The notes under the pieces were generated by a model. That model was not told where the DNA came from. It did not search any database and saw nothing but the letters and a program-made list of their open reading frames with translations. From NCBI GenBank assembly GCA_907165065.1, contig OU015528.1, positions 32,820,515-32,884,514 of the forward strand: a stretch of 64,000 nucleotides of DNA, in the 5' to 3' direction. This DNA is from Caprimulgus europaeus. Taxonomy: Eukaryota > Chordata > Aves > Caprimulgiformes > Caprimulgidae. Shown here piece after piece: positions 52,201 through 63,270 of this stretch. A program made the position numbers and the translations under genes. Each line of letters opens with the position of its first letter. The stretch's first letter is position 1.

Positions 52201-55200
52201 ATGCATCTGTACATACTATGTTCATACAGAAATTAGAAATTCAAGCATTTGGCTTAATTGCCTGAAATATAATAAAACAATAAAATGTTGGTTGTTTTTT
52301 TGAGGGACAAAATCAAGATTGTCTGCAGTTTATAGAATGTCTGGGGAGGGACGGAGTGGGAAGAGGACAGCATAACTTACTGTCCAATATTTTCATTAAT
52401 AATGTTAAAATTATCATCCATAACTATTTAAATTGTCATTAATTATATACCATAGGCGTTTCACTGGAAATAACATGTCCATAAGAGAAAAATTACATAT
52501 TCCATTCTATGGGAGGCACACGAAAAATAATACTCAAAACTCAGGGAGGTATGAATTTTTAGACATTTCCTCTTATGCTAAACTGGCTATAGGATCTTGT
52601 TCCACTTCTTGCAATTAAGAGGATAGCATTGCTTATTATTCTGCATTTTCTTTCTACCAGAAGAACTAACACTGTTCTAGAAATATCAAGCAGTGGGCCA
52701 GTTCAACAGTCTCGACATTTATCTCTTAACACATTTCTCCAAATTTTCTGTATGGTACAGAGACTGGCTAATATGACACTGCAAAACTTTTGATAAAATT
52801 TTTATATAGGTTAACTTCTGTTCCTTTGGAAACCTGTATAGGTAGCTAATATAATTAAAGTAAAAACATGTAATGAGTATGAGGATTCTCCTTTATTGCT
52901 TCCTCCTTACTGTGACCGGTTTGGAGATCAAATTGGAGCACCTTGAACTTGACCAGAAGTAATAAAAAAAAAAATTAGCCGTAAAATGTTAAAGTATTGT
53001 TCAGAAAATTGAGTGTTTTAAAGATGATAACAATATTTGCTTTTCATAAGTTATAGCATTCTGGTCTTAGTTAAGATCTGCGAAACAGGATCATATAGTT
53101 CTAATTACAGTATTGTTTATAAAAATTATCTCTAATTTTGCTCAAAATTGCATTGCCTATGTACATGTATTTCCACATCCATTTGACTGGGATAATATTT
53201 ACTTACATACCTTCAAGGGTGTTATGAAAATTATAAGTATTTGTAAAGCACAGTATTAAGTGCTGCTGAATCTTCAAAATAGATGGGATGAACAAGAATA
53301 AGTCTGTTTATACAGCAATGTCTTTTTTTTTTTTTTACCTTTTTTCTTTTTTTTATTTTTAGCTTTCAGGATTTTATACTGTAACATGGTTCTTAACAAA
53401 AAACAAAAACAAACCCAGACCGTGCTTTCTTTTCTGTTTGTCACTTTGCTTAAAGTTACAAACTTGGATTGTTAAAACTGCAATGATTTCTTCTGAAGTT
53501 TTTCTTGACCTTTTCAATACTAGTTTTATTGCTTGCAGAGAAATGGATGCTGCAAGGACACCTCTAAGTGAAGCAGAATTTGAAGAAATCATGAATAGAA
53601 ATAGGGCGATTTCAAGCAGTGCCATTTCGAGAGCTGTATCAGATGCCAGTGCTGGTTAGTAGAACTCGATTAATGTATTTGCTATTCTACCCAACTGAAA
53701 AGAGTTTATAGTTTTTCTATTAGGAAACTGACAGCCCTGAAGCTGCATTTTCCTAATAGGGGGCTGAATTTAGGTACAGCCTAGACTGAGTTTGTACTGT
53801 GCTCCATTTCTGAGAATGCATTCTGAGTACTGAGCTGGACAGTAGTTTTAATATTTGGTTCTACAGTAAGTTATCTGGATGGCTCTTGAAGAGAATATAA
53901 TTGAAAAGGTAATACTATTACAGATTTGATTTAATTTGCATGATTTTCTGATCATAATCTTGTATAATTTTCAGGGGACTATGGAAGTGCTATAGAGACC
54001 TTGGTAACTGCAATTTCCTTAATTAAACAGTCCAAAGTATCTGCGGATGATCGCTGTAAAGTACTTATTAGCTCTCTTCAAGATTGCCTTCATGGAATTG
54101 AGTCCAAGTCTTATGGTTCTGGATCCAGGTAAAACTTTCCTCTTCCATCTGCCCTTACTTAAAAAAGGAAAGGTGTAGCATAGGACTAGTTCACAGAGAA
54201 GAAACTGATGTAAGAAGCTTGGTGATTTGCTGAGTTGCATAAGTGTGTGAAAGCACCAAATAGAGATTTCCCGAAATTGGCTGCCTTTTAATTAGCTCTC
54301 TTTTCAAAATTGGTCTGACTAGCTTAAATTTCAAGCTTAGTTTTATTTAGTATCCTGTCCTACATGATCTTCTTGGAATGTGTAATCTCAAAATAGAATT
54401 ATCCTTAATCAATTAGAATGTACAGTGCATAAATTTTATTGGAATTTGCTATTGAAAATTAAGATTGAGGATATTTGATACCAATTTTAATTCTGCATAA
54501 AAGTAATTGTCTCCACGCTTGTCACAGTAGAAATACACTTGAGTTGAGGAAAAAATGTTGGGCAGAATTATTTTTCCTGTTGTCCTTTGTTATACAATCT
54601 AAAAGTTGTGAGTAGGGAGATTTTAAATTGATGGACTTTTCTACCAAGTACAAATCCGAGATTGGTATTTCTTTGAAAAATTAAATAACACCCCTTTCAA
54701 TGTTAGGACTAAACACTGAGCCTCTGGTTCATTTGGATACCGTAGCAGTACCATTCTGACATGTACTTTCTGACTTTCCCTTGGTAACTTAGAAAGTGGA
54801 TGCACTTTACTATCTGCAATTGAGTTCTTAGCCACCACCTTTTATACCAGCTACCTTTTTTGGTTTTCATACCAAAACATCTGCATCACAGTGAACAGCT
54901 ATTTCTCTCGTATCTTTTTTTGATCAAATTCATACTCATGAACAGAGTACAAAATTGGCATGGGGTGGCTTGTATTTTGAAAAAAAATTTAATGAAGTAA
55001 TTTCTTTTAGAAGACGTGAGCGATCCAGAGAGAGGGACCACAGTAGGTCACGAGAAAAAAGTAGGCGCCACAAATCACGCAGTAGAGATCGTCACGATGA
55101 CTATTATCGGGAAAGAAGCCGCGAAAGAGAGAGGCATCGTGATCGCGACAGAGATCGCGACAGAGAACGCGACAGAGAGAGAGAATATCGTCATCGTTAA
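37175..55200 (+). CDS. CPSF6: CPSF6, cleavage factor Im 68-kDa subunit (9 exons)
   Basis: Nuclear pre-mRNA 3'-end processing factor. It dimerises around NUDT21 (CFIm25) to form CFIm, which binds UGUA upstream of poly(A) sites and steers alternative polyadenylation. Coding exons: 37175-37234, 45631-45840, 47726-47829, 48585-48730, 49464-49637, 50741-51245, 53539-53654, 53975-54128, 55011-55200; all introns are GT-AG and the phases agree. The product is 552 residues (human canonical form 551). Order: acidic N-terminus; RRM at about 81-161 with LYIGNL (83-88) and GFALVGV (125-131); RGRGR motif; proline-rich region about 205-400 containing the PFG motif at F284-G285, known to bind partner FG pockets including lentiviral capsid; conserved [10 protein letters not shown] segment; RS/RE/RD-rich tail 490-552 that contacts transportin-3. 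The ATG has A at -3 and G at +4 and no upstream ATG in the likely 5' UTR. Confidence 0.98.
37886..37906. repeat. T21 homopolymer in intron 1
   Basis: Twenty-one T after a TTTC-type lead-in, just past the CpG island. Confidence 0.85.
43110..43125. repeat. C16 homopolymer in intron 1
   Basis: Sixteen consecutive C followed by AAAATT. Like the C24 run at 1.4 kb, the complementary strand is G-quadruplex-prone. Confidence 0.85.
45631..45840 (+). CDS. CPSF6: CPSF6 exon 2
   Basis: Residues 21-90, from [15 protein letters not shown] to the first RRM strand LYIGNLTW. It is phase 0 at both ends, with donor GTAAGT. The acidic segment and the RNP2-like motif identify it. The split falls between the two tryptophans W90 and W91. 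Confidence 0.97.
45841..47725 (+). other. CPSF6: CPSF6 intron 2
   Basis: 1.9 kb, GTAAGT to ATATTTTTCAG. AT-rich, with no additional exon or repeat recognised apart from a near-duplicated TGCTAAACTTGGAAAAG at about 46,576-46,617. Confidence 0.9.
47726..47829 (+). CDS. CPSF6: CPSF6 exon 3
   Basis: 104 nt encoding W91 to K124 ([15 protein letters not shown] through [11 protein letters not shown]) plus two bases of G125. This is the middle of the RRM, including helix 1 and strands 2-3. Donor GTAAGA. Confidence 0.97.
47830..48584 (+). other. CPSF6: CPSF6 intron 3
   Basis: 755 nt, GTAAGA to a strong acceptor (T9CCTTCTTTCTTTCAG). Nothing else assigned. Confidence 0.9.
48585..48730 (+). CDS. CPSF6: CPSF6 exon 4
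   Basis: 146 nt. It completes G125, carries the RNP1-like GFALVGV and the end of the RRM ([18 protein letters not shown]), and continues into [12 protein letters not shown]. Donor GTAAGC. Confidence 0.97.
48731..49463 (+). other. CPSF6: CPSF6 intron 4
   Basis: 733 nt, GTAAGC to TTTTCCATTGCAG. No further exon or repeat family seen. Confidence 0.9.
49464..49637 (+). CDS. CPSF6: CPSF6 exon 5
   Basis: 174 nt encoding [15 protein letters not shown] through the arginine-glycine motif RGRGRFPG to PPPPFP. The first residue is the T completed across the junction, giving SRKTTQSGQ. It ends with the first base of an alanine codon, before donor GTGAAA. The segment before RGRGR reads FPPSN, where I recall FPQGG in human, a small lineage difference to verify. 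Confidence 0.96.
49638..50740 (+). other. CPSF6: CPSF6 intron 5
   Basis: 1.1 kb. In mammals an alternative 37-residue exon lies in this position; I could not find a counterpart here. The acceptor is unusual: TTTATTTATTTATTTTCTATTATTTTATTTTAG, T-rich but regularly broken by A, ahead of exon 6. A G9 run lies at about 50,455-50,463. Confidence 0.85.
50741..51245 (+). CDS. CPSF6: CPSF6 exon 6 (proline-rich)
   Basis: 505 nt encoding A232 to R400, almost entirely P, G, L and Q in collagen-like GPPGPP and PPPP runs. The PFG motif sits at F283/284-G285 within [14 protein letters not shown]. This low-complexity region supports condensate formation and binding to FG-accepting pockets of partners. The base composition leaves all antisense frames open for long distances. 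Donor GTGAGT. Confidence 0.97.
51246..53538 (+). other. CPSF6: CPSF6 intron 6
   Basis: 2.3 kb, GTGAGT to TTTATTGCTTGCAG. It contains a possible old CR1 scrap listed separately and is otherwise AT-rich with no recognised exon. A T13 run with further T-rich sequence lies at about 53,323-53,360. Confidence 0.9.
51335..51385 (-). mobile_element. Possible CR1 3'-end remnant in intron 6
   Basis: AATAGGGCTGGAAGGGATCC followed by CAGCAGTCTTCCGA resembles the reverse complement of a worn CR1 3' end. Only about 50 nt can be matched by eye, so the call is weak. Confidence 0.35.
53539..53654 (+). CDS. CPSF6: CPSF6 exon 7
   Basis: 116 nt encoding [17 protein letters not shown], then [19 protein letters not shown]. 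Conserved linker of the CPSF6/CPSF7 family between the proline-rich and charged regions. Human has EMDT where this has EMDA. Donor GTTAGT. Confidence 0.97.
53655..53974 (+). other. CPSF6: CPSF6 intron 7
   Basis: 320 nt, GTTAGT to ATAATTTTCAG. Shortest of the coding introns. Nothing else seen. Confidence 0.9.
53975..54128 (+). CDS. CPSF6: CPSF6 exon 8
   Basis: 154 nt encoding [20 protein letters not shown], then [20 protein letters not shown] and [10 protein letters not shown]. This predicted helical segment is strongly conserved between CPSF6 and CPSF7. Donor GTAAAA. Confidence 0.97.
54129..55010 (+). other. CPSF6: CPSF6 intron 8
   Basis: 882 nt, GTAAAA to TTTCTTTTAG. No further exon or repeat recognised. 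Confidence 0.9.
55011..55200 (+). CDS. CPSF6: CPSF6 exon 9 (RS-like tail and stop)
   Basis: 190 nt encoding the charged tail 490-552: [20 protein letters not shown], then alternating RS, RE and RD dipeptides, ending EYRHR and TAA at 55,198-55,200. This RS-like domain is the nuclear import signal for transportin-3 and contacts SR proteins. Codons 55,141-55,176 are three near-identical 12-nt units (GATCGCGACAGA type). Confidence 0.97.
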
Positions 55201-55205
55201 AGAAG

Positions 55206-55329
55206 GTGAGCATTTGTTTCATGTTCTTGAACTTTTACTGTTACTGACTTGCTAAAAGCAACTGCTCTAGGTTTGTGATTTGCGTTTAAATGGTCCTGCA
55301 GTATGTACTGAATCACTTTCTTCTTGCAG
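55206..55329 (+). other. CPSF6: Probable 3'-UTR intron right after the stop codon
   Basis: GTGAGC begins six bases past the stop codon (55,206), after AAG. A TACTGAAT branch-like motif and the acceptor TTTCTTCTTGCAG end it at 55,329, giving 124 nt. As I recall, the vertebrate gene has a separate last exon for the 3' UTR, which fits. Only five nucleotides separate the stop codon from the junction, so splicing here should not trigger nonsense-mediated decay. Confidence 0.6.
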
Positions 55330-57809
55330 CATCTGACATGTACGTAGGTAAGTACTGACAGGTAACTGGTCTTGGGAGGGCGGGAGCATTTGTGTGATTA
55401 TCTTCTGCAGTTTGCATGCTGCCTTTTTAATTTTAGGTGGTATTAATGTTTGCAGTTTTTATGAAATATGATTAAACAAATTCTTAAAAAAGCAGTAAGC
55501 CAGACTGGTAAGTGGCTCACTTTGTAATCTTAGAAGATTAGATGAAATGTATAGTTATATTTCTTATTTGTATTTTAAAATACTAATTTTCCATTTAAAA
55601 ATCTACTTGTGTAAGGACTGCAGCACTTAGCCCTTCGTATGTCACGTGTGGATTATTTCAATTTAGGGAATGCATGTACATACAGTTGCTGTCCTCGTGC
55701 AAGTATGGCAGTGGGGTTTTGTTGGTGTTGTGGGGTTGTTTGGGTATTTTTAGGGGTTTTTTTAGTTTGGGGTTTTCTTTGTTTGTTTGTTTGCTTTTTG
55801 TTTTTCTTTCCCCATTGAGTTTTACTCAAATTCAGGAAATATCATCAGACTTTGCTCTTTAGGTTATGAAACATGATCTGTCAGTATTTTCTGCGTTCTA
55901 GCTAAATTCAGGTGTTATCATCAATAAGATTTATGGTCAGTTGTTCTCCACCACCCTGATTTTTCATTTCCCTCCCACTGCTAATAGTAAAGTCATTTTC
56001 TGAAGACTAGTAAACAAATGTATGTCACAAGGATTGTTTCTTTTCTGGTTGTTCACAAACTAATGTGTTCTTTGATTTTATATGTCTGCAGTCTTGCATG
56101 CATCAGATGTCTAGATAGCTATAGGGTAGCATGCTAAAGAATGCTTTTTCCAGTGTACTGCTGAGAGCTTTAAAATACATAGAAATGTTAATCACTAATT
56201 ATCATAGTGAACCATTTTGAGGATTAGGAATTCAAACTATCTATGATTCATTATATTTGACAATTGGAAAAAGCCCTACCTATTAGTTTCTCTGCAGTCG
56301 TCCTTTCCCTTTTTAGAAGAACTTCCCACTACACCTGCACTAAAATGGAAGTTGGGCAGACAGGCAAATCTGCAAGCTTCCATTTCTTACATTTACCCTC
56401 AGACTTAGTTTCCAGATTTGCATGTGGTATTTATTCATGGAAGTTCATTTACAGAACTTAAATAGAGAAGAAATTTTTAGAAACCATAAGAAATGTAGTA
56501 TACTCCTAAGTGAAAAGAGAATTTTGTATTAGTTAAATTTCACTTTTTTCCGTTGGGCTTTTGTGTTTACAGTAACTCCTTTGTGAGAGAACAAATGCTG
56601 ATACTAAACACTCTAGTCTTTTCATTGAATATTAAGTGGGATTTTGTCTTGGGTTCATATACTAACAGGAGACACACAAAGTAGTAGAGAAGGGGAGTCA
56701 AAGGCTTAAATGGGAAGGTGAAACATGACAGCTGAAATAAAGTTGGCCGTATATATCTGCTAATGCCACTTTTTGTCATAAAAAATGGATTGGTAGAAAT
56801 ATTCCTGGGATTGTACAAAAATAGCAACTGTAGTTCTTAATTGCAAAATATCAAAACATTAAAATGCAGATTTAACAAAAGTAAATGTAGTTTCTTTTGT
56901 TGAACTGAATTTTTACCCTTTATTATAAATGAATATTTGTGATATTTGCAAATAGTTTTTATTGATAGGAGGTAACCCTTGAACTGAGTGATGGATGCAT
57001 TTCCAGAGTGTTTTCCTTCTGGTGGAGATAAGCAAGCCATACTAAAAAAATGTTAATAACCTGGAATTTTAAGGTGGGGGTTTTGGGGGTTGGTTTGTTT
57101 GTTTATTTATTTATTTTACCTTTTGCACACTTAATTAGTCTAGCTCTAATTTTTATGTATTTAGTGTTGTGCATCTAGGTATGGAGTTTCTGTGTCAAAT
57201 ACAGATTCCCTACCCTGTCACCCCAAGAAAACATATCAAATAGCATTAGGTTGCATTTTATAATTTCCAAAGCACAATTTTAAATTGAGGCCGTGGTTTC
57301 AGTCTCAGCTCAGGTGGGATTTATACATGCAACTTCCTTCAACTTTGTTGTGTGCTGGGACTTTTCTTTCAGAGGGGTTTGCGTAGGTGACATGTGCGAA
57401 GAAGAAAATAGGTCCTAAGAACTTGATTTAAAGGGCAAATCTAGTATTCTGCATGTAAATGAAAGCACTTGGTATTTTTTCAAAGTCAAGTTGTAAACAT
57501 TATTTTTCTTGTTGCTGTCTTGATGAAGGGCTTTATTGTAGTTTTGGTTTTATATATTTATACACACACCCATATAAAAGAAATACAGTTATCTCCTGGT
57601 TTGTATGTTTCATTTTCACTAAGGTGTATGTTGCCATACATTTTTTGTTTTGTTCTTAACGTTAATTAATACTCATAAACGGATTTAACAGTCTCAGTCA
57701 TTTAATAAATATCAGCAGTCCTGAAAAGTTACTCCCCATATCATTGTGTTTTGCCAGATAACATGAGGCCTCTGTGCCTGCACCCTATGAATGGCACCTA
57801 TACTTATTG

Positions 57810-58060
57810 TGTACCTATACTCATAACTGTGATACTGTACTGGCTTTTTTTTTTTAGTGTTACACATCTAGTTTAGAAGGATTTTAAAGGTCTATTGTGA
57901 ACATTTTTGTATACAGTGAAATTCAGTTTGTACTGTATTACATTTACAGAGATGGATTAAATTGGAATAATTTACTAAATGTGTTTATAATAATAAAATT
58001 ATATTTAAAAGTTTAGATGTACCATTGCAGGTGTTTACACTTCTGTTTGTACACTTTGTG
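57810..58060 (+). terminator. CPSF6: Proximal poly(A) site region with UGUA cluster
   Basis: AATAAA at 57,992-57,997. Upstream UGUA motifs stand at 57,810, 57,836, 57,908, 57,929 and 57,934. Downstream lies a G/T-rich element around 58,029-58,062. Cleavage would fall near 58,010-58,020. The arrangement is that of a site dependent on CFIm, the complex this gene encodes. Confidence 0.65.
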
Positions 58061-61000
58061 ATTTAAAAATTAAATTCTTGCAAGATGTTTGTGCCTTCAC
58101 TTGAGTAAGGCTTCATGTACACTGGTAATCCATTCTACAGAATTACTGTAAACTGAATGTTTCAGAAAGCCTACACATATAAATGAGAACAATGGATTTG
58201 AGAGAGATGTCTAACCTGGATTAGTCAAGAAAACTAAGAATCCAATAGAATGGTATTTATAGAAGGATTAACAGCAAAATTAATGTGTACAAACAGAATA
58301 GTAATGTAACTTCATCAGCCTGAGTCCTTACTCTTTTTTAGGCAGATTTTTTTTTTTGTAGTTTAACTGGTACTCAATTATGTGTTTCTAGCTGATACTT
58401 TGTCCCAATCTTAATCTGTCTGAATTTCTATAACTGCTGAATGTAAAATTTTTCATTTTATGTTTTTGTTATTGACTTGATTGATTATTTCCTATTTAAA
58501 CTGGTTTTGGACTGAATTGCAAAGACAAAACCACAGCATTGTAACAGTTGATGTGTATGTAGACTTTGTACTCCATATTTCGGGGGTTTTTTTTTTTTTT
58601 CTGATTTTTTTTTTTTTTTTTGCTCTCAAACCACTGTAAGCAAAATAATTTAAAGTTTGAGGCTCATATGCTTCTTGATAAACTGCTCTCAGCGCTCTCT
58701 GAAATAGTTTCAGCTTTGTAGTGGTCTTAGAACTAACATGATTGGAAGTTTTTTTTTGTGTCAGTACGAGGGGAAATACTGCTGATTAAGTAATACATAT
58801 TTTTGCTTGTATAAGTAGGAACTGTCCTGTAATAGTGTGTTAGCAACCACTTAAACATCGAGTGAAGTATGAAATTAACATTTTTTAAAATCTTGTAAAT
58901 TAATAGGAAAATGACTATTTTTGTAAGTTATTTTAATAATAAGCTTCTAATTAATAACAGAATTTTAGGTGAATGATGTGGTAGCTTTGTTCAAGACCTA
59001 GGTATATGTATCTGTCTAAAATTATTTTGTATCTTCTTAGTGTTAAGCTATTATGAACAGTATTTACCTAATCTTTTTTTTTTTTTTTTAAATGTATTTT
59101 TGGGGAAGCACATATGTGGGGCTGGCACCAGTCTATGGAATCTAGTGTTCATCAGAGAAATTATGCTTTGTGCATCTGTATTTGAAATCCACCACAGAGT
59201 TCAAGAGGCAAGCAGTGCCACGTTTTATGTGCTTCTTAGTCTGTTTTATGGCTGCTTTTGTGCTTTACAGAAACAAATCGTTTGATTCTTAATGTTCAGT
59301 GATTTCTGTCATTTTCTTGAGGGTGATGATTTGAAAAACTAACTGAAATTCTTATACTGTTGTTTCTTTTCAAATGCATAACTTCTATTAATTTTTTCCA
59401 TAAACTTGTTGCTGTAATTTTGTCTTCTGAAGTGTCTTTAGACACACCTTTATTTTTGTGTTCCCCACATCCTGTGCTTTTTTTTTTTGTTCATAAAATC
59501 AGAAATTGTGACAGATTTGAGCTGCGTGAAAGTTCCCCAAGAAACTTTAAGGCTTTATAGCATTTTAAACATAATGTTGCTTGCAAGTGAAAATGCTGGC
59601 TTGATGCAGCTTTCTCTGAGGAAAGAACAAATTCAGTTTTTTCCTTTTGCTCATTGTGGTTTGAGAACTAAGATTTCTTTTTACAAAAAAAAAAAAAGGA
59701 AAAAAAAAGAAATGAGAGAGATCTTAATTTTTTACGTTTTCCTGTGGCGGCCTGATCTACCTTTTTGTGCCTTCCTCATATATTAATGTGAAAGATACTT
59801 GCCAATAATTCACAAATTTTTAATTTGTAAAGATTGCATTTTCTGAACGTACCTCTCTGTTAATCAGTTATTTTTGGTGAATAGACAGGCTGGGATAGTA
59901 GGAGAAAGACACATGATGAATGAATGCTAGTTTGGGAGCGTTCTTCCTGTGTAAAATTATTCATAAAATCAGGAAATTGCTCTGGTGTTGATCTTAAATT
60001 ATACACTGAGATTAAACAAAGATACCAGGTAAGTACACTAATAATAGGGAGAAAAAAATATGCAACAAATAGAAGATGCTAGTGGTGGTACAGTCTGTTT
60101 GTATGTGTATGATAAATAGAATTGCATATGTATCTCAGCTTACATGCAGAAAGACAAATCTAGAGTCAAGCTTGAAATTTCTTCTTTCTCACTGTGTTAT
60201 AGCTAAAGCATCAGAGTATTTGGAGGTTTGTGATGTTCTGGAATATAGGTTAAGTTAAAACAAATTTTGGCTTTCAAGCTGGTACTTTCTGTGGGGTTTT
60301 TGCTTTGTATTTTTATTTTCTTTATGTAAAGAATAAAATAAAGGAGAATTATATTAAGTAATTCTTAGGAGCTATAGGGTATAATGACAAATGTGTATAA
60401 TGCATTTTACTGAAATGTAAACATCTTAGGAGACTGAAATTGAATCTCTGAAAATACCAGAAATTACACTACTATAGCAAAACTTGGTGGGTGTTTGCAT
60501 GTACAACTTTAAACTACTGTAGAATTTTCACACTTCTAAAAGCTGTTTAAAGCTTTTATATTCTTATTTGGATAATTGGAATTAAGGGGGGAGGAAGAAT
60601 TAGAGTTACTACTGCAAGATGCTTTATATATATAAGAAGTCTATTGGATTTTGTTGTAAGAGTGTCTTTGTGGAAAAAAATGCTCAAGTTGCATCTTGCA
60701 TAAATAGAAAAATGTTTGATCACTTAAGTCTGGGATTTCATTTGTGAAATGCTCTGGCATAAACCCCTAATTTTTAGACCACAAAATAACCATTTAACAA
60801 ATAAGTCTGAAATTTGGATTTTATTAGAAGAAATGCTGCGAAACTGATTGCTGTATGGTGTTAAATTGTACAAACCTAACACATGCTTGGGACGAATAGC
60901 TTGTGTGAGATTGAGGCAGATAAAAAACAGCATTGCCAAGGGGTACTGACTAGAGATTTTTTTTTTTTTTAAAGTAGTTTCTTCAATATTCTACAACTTG

Positions 61001-63197
61001 CTTGTAGAATACTGAAAAGGGCTGAGCATGAAGGTATAATCCATACAGGTTTATTTCTTCCTTTTGGAACCACAAAGGTTTCCAGTTTTGCCAAGATACA
61101 GTGGCAGAATACTTGGAGCCAAAATGTGCACCACTTTGGATTTTAGTTGGTCATGTTTTTCAAAATGAAGGTTCAGTGTGGTGTTGACCATCTTAAGAGC
61201 CCTATAATGAGAAGTATTAATCCTGAGTCCAGTTTATCATGCATTCTTTAAAGTTCCTGTAGTTCCATAAGTATCCTTACAAATCGAGCAAATTATTCCC
61301 AGGAACTGCAGCTTTCTTATGCTAGTATTATCAATCATATATGTGGTGCTTTGGATCTGTTAACTGTCGCCATAGGAATGATAAAGATCCATAATTCTTG
61401 CCGCAGCAATTGTATGATGAGAGCAGCAAATTCTGACACGCAGTCTCACAGCTGTCATATACTTTCTTTCTCCACTGAAAAACCGAGATTGTGCCCTGGC
61501 TGTGCTATCTTACCTCGCAACCCTAAACATCTTCCTATGGAGGCAGCGCTTTGTCACTTTGATACTAATTAATTTTAAAGTACATACCACCTATGGAAAT
61601 ATTGGTCTCTGGGGAAAGATCTTCCCCAAAAGTCATTACTGGTTGAAACATTCATGACTTGGGAACAAAGTCTGCGAGTAAGAAAAGAAATTCCAGTCAC
61701 TGCTTTGGATTGGATTAGCTTATGTGCATACTGTAGTGTACAGAGCCTACTTGGTTGAACTTTTTTTCTTTTAAAGTTATTATTAAGACTCACTTTGAGG
61801 AAAGGAAGGAGAAATGTGTCAATTGTTTATGCAAAAATTTAGTACTTTGTTTTCCCAACTGCTTTGAAATTATTGTACTAGTAGAAGAATATTTGACAGC
61901 TGTGTACTGGTGCGTGTTCACGAAATTGCTCCTCTAAATTTCTTGTTTTTCAAATGAACAATTAAATGTGTTGGGATTTTGAACAATTTGATTTAAACTA
62001 TTTTGAAATTATTGAATGTTGAAATTGTGAATTATTAATGAAATTAAGATAGCTAAGTGTTTTGTAATGGAATTCACTTGAAATCCAGTGTATGGAATTA
62101 TACTATTCCAAGTATTTTGTGAACTCTTACAGTAATTACCTCTGAATGGTGTGGTTCCTTAGTTTGCCAAAAAAGATGAGAGTAGGAAGTAGGACTTGAG
62201 GTTTTATCTAGGGCAAGTAGATGAGGAAACTTACAAATCTATGTTGTATTATTTGAAAAGTGAGGTTTTGTGATTAAACTGCAAGTGTGTATTTTTAGAT
62301 GTGAAGCCCATCCTGCTTGCCACTAATCTGAAAATTCTGAATTAATTGTATCAGATTCTGTGCACTTTTAAATTTTACTGAGCTGTGAGCCATCCACTTT
62401 ATTATACAATCAGTGCATTACTTAAATGTCAAGCCAGCTTAAAACTTCTGTAAGTGGGCAGGTAAAAATGTAAAAATCTAGTTGTGGCAAAATTACCTTA
62501 CATACTTGTTTGTTTACTCTTGCAGACTGCATACTTTAGGAAATGTTCTATATAAGTGTTTCCATCAATCACAGGAACAGTAGCTATTTCTTCCTTTTAT
62601 CATTTGATAATTCAACTGTGAAATTTACGTTCTTTCAACTTTGTTGTACAACAACATTATTTTTGACTATTGTATTAGAAATCAATTTCATGTGCAGACA
62701 AGTAGCTACTGCTTCTGGGTATTTTGTGTTAGTTTACATTATGGTGAAGTAAATGCACGACTCGTGTATGTATAGATAAGCCAAGAATTTTCTGTGTGTT
62801 ATGGGGACTAGCAAAATCTACATCACAAATTTTGACACATTACAGCTGAAGGAAGAGGAACAGCGTGCAAGACAAGATATGCTCTTCAAGGAAAGATGCT
62901 TGTCCAGCAGTTTGCTTCATGTGATTGAACTGAGCCTGTAAGGATTCATGGATAAAATGAACAGGAATAGATCTGAATAAAGCAAATCTGCATACATGGT
63001 AACCAGTAGCTCTTTTACTTTTTTATGTTGCTTAACTGTTTTATTTGAGGGAAACCTGTGTGATTTAAACCTTATAGCTTTTGCAACTTTATTACTGGTT
63101 ATATACATTTGGCAATTATAATGTGCAAGCAATTGGAAAAGTAAATGCTTGTTTTTATAGTAGTTTGTTCATGTTAAACTGTTCATATGATAATGTC

Positions 63198-63270
63198 TGT
63201 ACACAGCACCACTGATTACAGTAGATGTAGTGTTGTAATAAACTGTTTAATGGGGCTGATGTGTAAAGCT
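63198..63270 (+). terminator. CPSF6: Distal poly(A) site with UGUA triplet
   Basis: UGUA motifs at 63,198, 63,226 and 63,234 lie directly upstream of AATAAA (63,237-63,242), followed by TGGGGCTGATGTGT at 63,251. Cleavage is expected near 63,255-63,265. No further canonical AATAAA was noticed before the window ends, so this is the likely end of the longest CPSF6 mRNA. Confidence 0.65.

Larger units (their letters stand above)
55201..63265 (+). other. CPSF6: CPSF6 3' UTR (probable extent)
   Basis: About 8 kb of T-rich, gene-free DNA follows the stop. AATAAA signals occur at 57,704, 57,992, 60,332 (with an overlapping second at 60,337), 62,976 and 63,237. The 57,992 and 63,237 signals have the best context: several UGUA motifs upstream and G/T-rich sequence downstream (GGTGTTTACACTTCTGTTTG and GGGGCTGATGTGT). 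Alternative shorter and longer mRNAs are therefore expected. Long T runs at 58,589-58,621 and many small open frames are not genes. Its true end should be set with RNA data. Confidence 0.7.

Noticed and set aside
53374-53659. Plus- and minus-strand frames spanning the intron 6 / exon 7 border
   Set aside because: The plus frame is exon 7 plus readthrough of intron sequence; the minus frame is its shadow.
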